From the NCBI GenBank assembly GCA_032622095.1, contig CP136061.1:119424754-119488753 (forward strand): a stretch of DNA of 64,000 bases, in the 5' to 3' direction. This DNA comes from Siphonodentalium dalli. Its lineage: Eukaryota > Mollusca > Scaphopoda > Gadilida > Siphonodentaliidae. Every line of letters begins with the position of its first letter. Position 1 is the stretch's first letter. Position numbers and translations under genes: made by a program. Below the pieces are notes generated by a model. The model saw only the letters and a program-made list of their open reading frames with translations. It made no database searches and was not told the origin of the DNA. Positions 59,477 through 64,000 of this stretch are shown in pieces.

Positions 59477-60398
59477 TTTAGTACATGCCACTTTCAGATT
59501 CCAACAACAACAACATTTTTAGAAATGCCGATTCAGTTATCAGAATAGATTAATTGCCCAAAAATAATGCTAACCGCTGTCAACTATAGTATAAAATTGC
59601 CCAAAACGTGTTACTTATCAACATGTTGTTCGACGAAATTTGGCCTTATTACCAACATAAAGCCTCTTGATTTTAGTGTTGTCCATCTTCATCCGCAACT
59701 TGGTCCGAAAGCGTCGGCTCGTCGACTTTTTACTGGGCCACTATTAAGTCTCGATGGTGAAAAATAATAGATTTTAAAGGTACGGTTGGCCTTGTCGGTG
59801 GGTATCCTGTGAAAATATTTCCACCGGTCAAAAACCGCCACAAACAGAAAGAACAACACAATGTAGACAGACTTTGTTCGTATACAAATAAGAAATATCG
59901 CATAGACAGTATGTTATTGTCATATATTTGACCATTGTTATGTAAACAAAAGCATAAAAAGTTACTTTTCTGGTATTTGTTTATATTATGATGGTAAACA
60001 TAAAGAGCGTTCTTTGTTTGTGAATTCCTGATATGGAACGAATAAAGAGCGTTTATGCCATTTGTGTGTGATTAGCCAGCAGCATTGTGCTGTCTTCTGT
60101 AACACAATCAGGCTCTTGCTTAGGTAAAATATAGTAAATCTTTATGATAACATGCTGTTTACGCGATGGTCATGGTATATATGAACGAAACTGTATGCGT
60201 TTTAATGTTTTTCTGTTTACGGTGATTGGAACAAATATGAATATTTTTGATAACTAAGGCCTCACGTGCCTTTAATAATCGATATCTAATAACTCTGGAC
60301 TTTGATATGTGGGTTCCTCGACTCGAATCAAATATTTTTTACCCCCGAATCCAAATAAATAGTAATTGAGGGGCACTTAATCGGATTATGCATCTTTA
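59477..60398 (-). mobile_element. Family A MITE split by a nested TTAA element
   Basis: The left part to 59773 and the right part from 60276 join into one family A copy, ending 'aatcggattatgcatcttta'. The outer left terminus is decayed. Confidence 0.85.
59774..60275 (+). mobile_element. Nested TTAA element (family R)
   Basis: TTAA-AAGG-type ends: left 'aggtacggttggcc', right 'ggcctcacgtgcct', 12 of 16 paired, with TTAA duplicated at the insertion point inside family A. The interior has two 'ataaagagcgtt' motifs and 'gtaaacaaaagcataaa'. No frame. Confidence 0.8.
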
Positions 60399-61455
60399 TC
60401 ATTTCCTCCTATCAAAGTCGGCATAGGACAATCAAAATACCCCATGAATTGACTCATAGGTTCGAACGCATTATATTGTGATATTGAACACGGATCGATG
60501 CAGGTATCATGGAGTCAAAGCCGTTGGGACACCTGACTTTTATACATTAATTCTCAACCATCTTCACAATGCTAGTTGATCGATATTTCATAACCTCAAA
60601 AGTTGCAACTGTAATTTGTATAAGAATCAAAACACCTCACTGATATAAAATATTGATATACCGGATCCACGGTCACAGTCACTAGTTTTTCCAACAGGCC
60701 CTGGGGAAATTACCATACATACCAATATATATACAAGTCCGATTTGGGGAAAACACACCATCTATCATATTCCTCATAGAATCTCAAAATCTTTCTTCTC
60801 AGTCACAATACATTTCATTGTGTCTTATTGGCCATGGAAATTTCCTTTCTTTTGTTGTTTAATTCGATAGTATCAAACAATGGGAAGTCGAGATATCCTA
60901 TCGAAACCAAGCAAAGCCTACCGACGAACAATCTCTTGTACGATATGTCGACTTCTTGTGAGCGCTGGAATCAACACATTGCCTTGTTGACACAACCACA
61001 TAAAATGTGCTATGTCTAGTTGATGACCGAGGTCCAGTAATGTTCTGAGCATCTGGATATGAAAGTAGTTTCTTAGCCTAAAGTTTCTGTACTTTGAATT
61101 TATATATATTCCCATTTGGGACATGGACGACGCCTTGTTGGGTGTGTACCGAGACAGGCAGTTTAAACACCCCTTTGGGTGTGCGCAATTCGCGCCCTGG
61201 AGCAGAACACCGTGTTTATAATTTATTTGCAATTGCAATTCTCTTGGTCATGGCCATACGTTTGTCGCTAAAACACAGCAAATGATATCGTATACATATC
61301 GCGGACAGTGTCATGTATCAAACCTTCAACTCCGGTGGATGATGAGGTCCGGTGAAGATAAGAAAATAGCTATTAATTATACTTTTTATCATGAATTCTT
61401 CTGACATTTATGAATTTTTGAGGCTCCCTGTGGAACCAGTTCAGTCATTTTCTCG
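60399..61455. other. Unassigned; repeat shared with 30.04-30.19 kb
   Basis: 60.76-60.92 kb (gtgtcttattggcc, gaagtcgagatatcctatcg) matches 30.1 kb. Frames of 63-106 codons near 60.8-61.3 kb show no domain. Confidence 0.4.
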
Positions 61456-61469
61456 GACTCAGATGAATT

Positions 61470-61852
61470 CAGAATTGTTCTCCGGAAAATCCGCACATTA
61501 TCTGCTTATAATTATTAATATAACTTGATTTAGGTAGATAGTCTGCTTAGAATTGCTTCATTTTGAGTCGATAATATGCTGAAAATTTTAGTGATTTAGT
61601 CACATTATCGACTCACAATGAGGCGATTTTAAGTAGATTATGTGCGAGCAATGACTTTAATAAGCCAAATCACGACTTTTCAGGTGTACGCTCTTTAACA
61701 TGTTGTTTTCACTGCGGTCCGTGCCAAAAAAAAAAAAAATAACGACCATGAGTCAATTATCTGCTTTTCTCTGAACAAAATAATCACATTATAAATGTAC
61801 CTATTGCACATCGTAGGTCGATTATGTGCGTATTTGGAAAGGATATGTTGCA
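61470..61852 (+). mobile_element. Family B repeat, copy 4, with 14-bp flanking direct repeats
   Basis: Perfect GACTCAGATGAATT at 61456-61469 and 61853-61866 brackets the repeat. The core 'cgctctttaacatg' and 'cactgcggtccgtgcc' is followed by an A14 run in place of 'ataaaacgaa'. An internal hairpin spans about 61.53-61.65 kb (tcgataatatgctg / cacattatcgactcac). Confidence 0.8.
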
Positions 61853-61866
61853 GACTCAGATGAATT

Positions 61867-63045
61867 AGCTATATCGCATGTTCTCCATACAACCCTGTTG
61901 CTATTCATGATTGTGTGGGGACTGAGGAGTAACCAACACATGTGCGTGTGCACTTTGAAATATGTCAACTCAAGAAGAGCGTCATTTGGAACATAATCAT
62001 GAGAAAAACATTTACTCGGCCGGGCCTGATTGGCCTGGCAGCTTTCAATTGTCCAGCTATATTTTGTAGTGATAGCATATTTAAAAACAATATTTGACTT
62101 TAACGACATGCGTATGGAACGTTCCATTACGGATTTGTATTATATGGAACAGCAATAACACTGTACTTCTAGGAACAAGCATCTAATAAACGTACTTATC
62201 GATTTATCCCGGAATTGACCGAGATATAACAGGTTAGCGAACATATTACGGAAATATAAATACCATGAGTATCCACTCTCGCTAACGCCGTAGAGATTAT
62301 GTTCCACCAGTTCAAAACCTTGGAACTGTTTTAAGTTTTGACAGGGAACTTATACGGCCGAATTCTGGTCCCTGGTCTAGACCACCCTAATAATCACGGT
62401 GTTCCATGTCTGGACCTGGTCTCGCGAAACCACCTGGTCTCGATTTAGATTAGGCGGATTATTGTTCAATCAACGACGATCGGTGTATCGACGGACAAAG
62501 GCACGCTTGGTGCTCGAACAATATGATTGCATTCACGTCGCGAATAGTTGAGCATTAATGTAACGGGTTATCACCGAACACGTGCGGTGTGTCGTCTTTA
62601 CAGGCATGTGATTAGAGTGTCTCCATGTGGATGGTGGGGGTGTTGTCCATATTTCCAATCCGCTCCATCCTAATTGGGGGGGGGGGGTGAGACACCCCAA
62701 GTTCACATGTCGCCACGACCCTACCTTTATGTTTATTTATTATGATAACCTATTTTGATGTCAGCGGTTTGAGTAAATGTTTTAGTTGAGTAAAAAAAAT
62801 CTTGTTTCACTGCCGATGGAACCACCCATGGCCTATACGTGGCTATACAGTGTTTATACCACCACCTCCCGATGCACCGAATAATCAGTCTCAGAAACCG
62901 CCCTTTTAAATCTCGACCCAAACATATAATGGGCTAAAAACAATTGCGCCCATCATTCCAATTTCCAAGAATCCAAATGGTAAGACATTATTGGAACAAG
63001 GACGATTAACAAAATGTACGTTAAAATAAGAATTTCTCAGAGATT
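61867..63045. other. Mostly unassigned
   Basis: 62.27-62.36 kb is a family K fragment. 62.37-62.46 kb has repeated 'cctggtct' motifs around a ggtctagacc palindrome. A G14 run lies near 62.68 kb. No gene. Confidence 0.4.
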
Positions 63046-63338
63046 TCTAGGGTTTGGTTTGGTTTGTTAGGGTTTATCGTCGATATAGCCGCTAGGCCAC
63101 ACACGACGTTGTCAATTTTACGGGTGGAGGAAAGACCACGCAGAGGCTTAATTTCACCGAGAAATCGTCCCACTGCGTGTAGAAACCACCGATCCCCGGA
63201 AAGCAACTGACAAACTTGCCCAGATACACGATTACGGTCACCCTACATATGACGGGGTTCGAACCAGCTTCGTCAGCGCTGGACGGCCTGTGATGGTGCA
63301 ATCACCTGGCACTCTACCGACTGAACCACCGGGGCCCC
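63046..63338 (-). mobile_element. tRNA-derived SINE, well preserved
   Basis: On the minus strand: 5' 'ggggccccggtggttcagt', A box tggttcagtcggtagagtg, and a perfect B box ggttcgaaccc. The body includes 'ctttcctccacccgtaaaat', and the 3' end has 'ataaaccctaacaaacc'. The flanks 'gatttctaggg' and 'gatatttctgggg' may be a diverged target-site duplication. It is transcribed, if at all, by RNA polymerase III. The minus frames 63021-63301 are not genes. Confidence 0.9.
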
Positions 63339-64000
63339 CGATATTTCTGGGGACACAAGATAGTAAACTCCATTCTTGTATTTCTTTTTCAGCAAATGCG
63401 TTTAAATAAAAGAATCATAAATTTATATATGTTGATTTTTTTTCTTCTATTTTTGTTTTTGTTTTTATTTTATTTTAATGTTTTTTTTTTTAAATTCTTT
63501 TGTTTTTTTTGTTTTGTTTTTGTAAAAAAAAATTCTGGTTCTGTTTTTTGTTTGTAATTTTTTTTTTCGTCTTTACTGTTTTTTTGTTCGCTTTACGTTT
63601 AAAATAAAATTACTTAAAACATCAGTATTATTCTTGTTCAAAATACTGGAATAATCTACGTGAATGGGCGGTAAGAGTAATCCCCATTAAGAAGCATTTC
63701 AACGTCAATTTTATGAATACGCCGGGAAAGCCCTGCATCCCGCCCATGAGATGTAAGACGAAAATGAAAATCCGATGTGCCATTCACTGTTATGCCGGGT
63801 CGCCCATGCTCATCCGCATCAAATCACCGGGGTACACGCACGCATGATTGTTACAGTTATGATAGGTGACATTATATAAAACACAGTTACACTAGATCAT
63901 TTCTAATATCCAGTTAAAAGCCAGCTTGTGATTGCTCAAACTATTCACCATCGTGCGAATGACTGGCTTACAATCAAACTAATAATCCGCATTAGAGTTC
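63339..64000. other. Unassigned; T-rich run 63.43-63.60 kb
   Basis: About 160 bases of T-rich sequence, then unique-looking sequence without a recognised feature up to the window end. Confidence 0.4.

Overview
This is eukaryotic (metazoan) DNA, AT-rich and packed with transposable-element debris. I see no convincing host protein-coding gene, rRNA or functional tRNA. The only protein-level homology I can support is reverse transcriptase from non-LTR retrotransposons: a nearly complete but broken copy on the minus strand (about 49.23-52.26 kb), a heavily decayed one on the plus strand (33.29-34.62 kb) and two 3' tails (44.59-45.06 kb and about 28.78-28.91 kb). Remaining open frames are short, lack recognisable domains, and many lie across repeat boundaries. 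The style of the repeats suggests a lophotrochozoan, most likely a marine bivalve mollusc: tRNA-derived SINEs with a TAAACCCTAACAAAC-type end, tandem satellites built on 'catggccgccagcagccatc', and many palindromic MITEs. This is inferred from repeat style, not proved.

Layout. 0-10 kb: half of a palindromic repeat, a TTAA MITE with two long hairpins, a second TTAA family, a 31-bp minisatellite, a 130-bp satellite, a local duplication, another double-hairpin MITE next to a family-A MITE, and a 71/78-bp minisatellite. 10-24 kb: a tRNA-like SINE, inverted-repeat pairs, a family-D MITE, several strong hairpins (including a perfect 63-bp-arm palindrome at 20.5 kb) and a large nested palindrome. 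24-36.5 kb: more MITEs, two SINE/LINE tails, a Tc1-like MITE, a second copy of the large palindrome with a hairpin nested in it, the decayed RT and a satellite block. 36.5-49 kb: a 1.1-kb TTAA element with an internal duplication, another double-hairpin MITE, a second satellite block, a LINE 3' end and several palindromes. 49-64 kb: the main LINE, family-B repeats (one carrying a 1.68-kb TIR element with a 3-bp target duplication), family-A/D MITEs (one with a nested TTAA insertion), and a tRNA-derived SINE.

The unifying theme is TTAA-flanked, transposase-less elements (piggyBac-like target choice): at least six unrelated terminal sequences use TTAA here, yet no transposase is visible. The most distinctive structure is a module of two 69-bp near-perfect hairpins that are reverse complements of each other. 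It is preserved in four close copies and in diverged relatives whose spacers have drifted. Family letters (A, B, D, K, N, P, R) are my own labels for this window.
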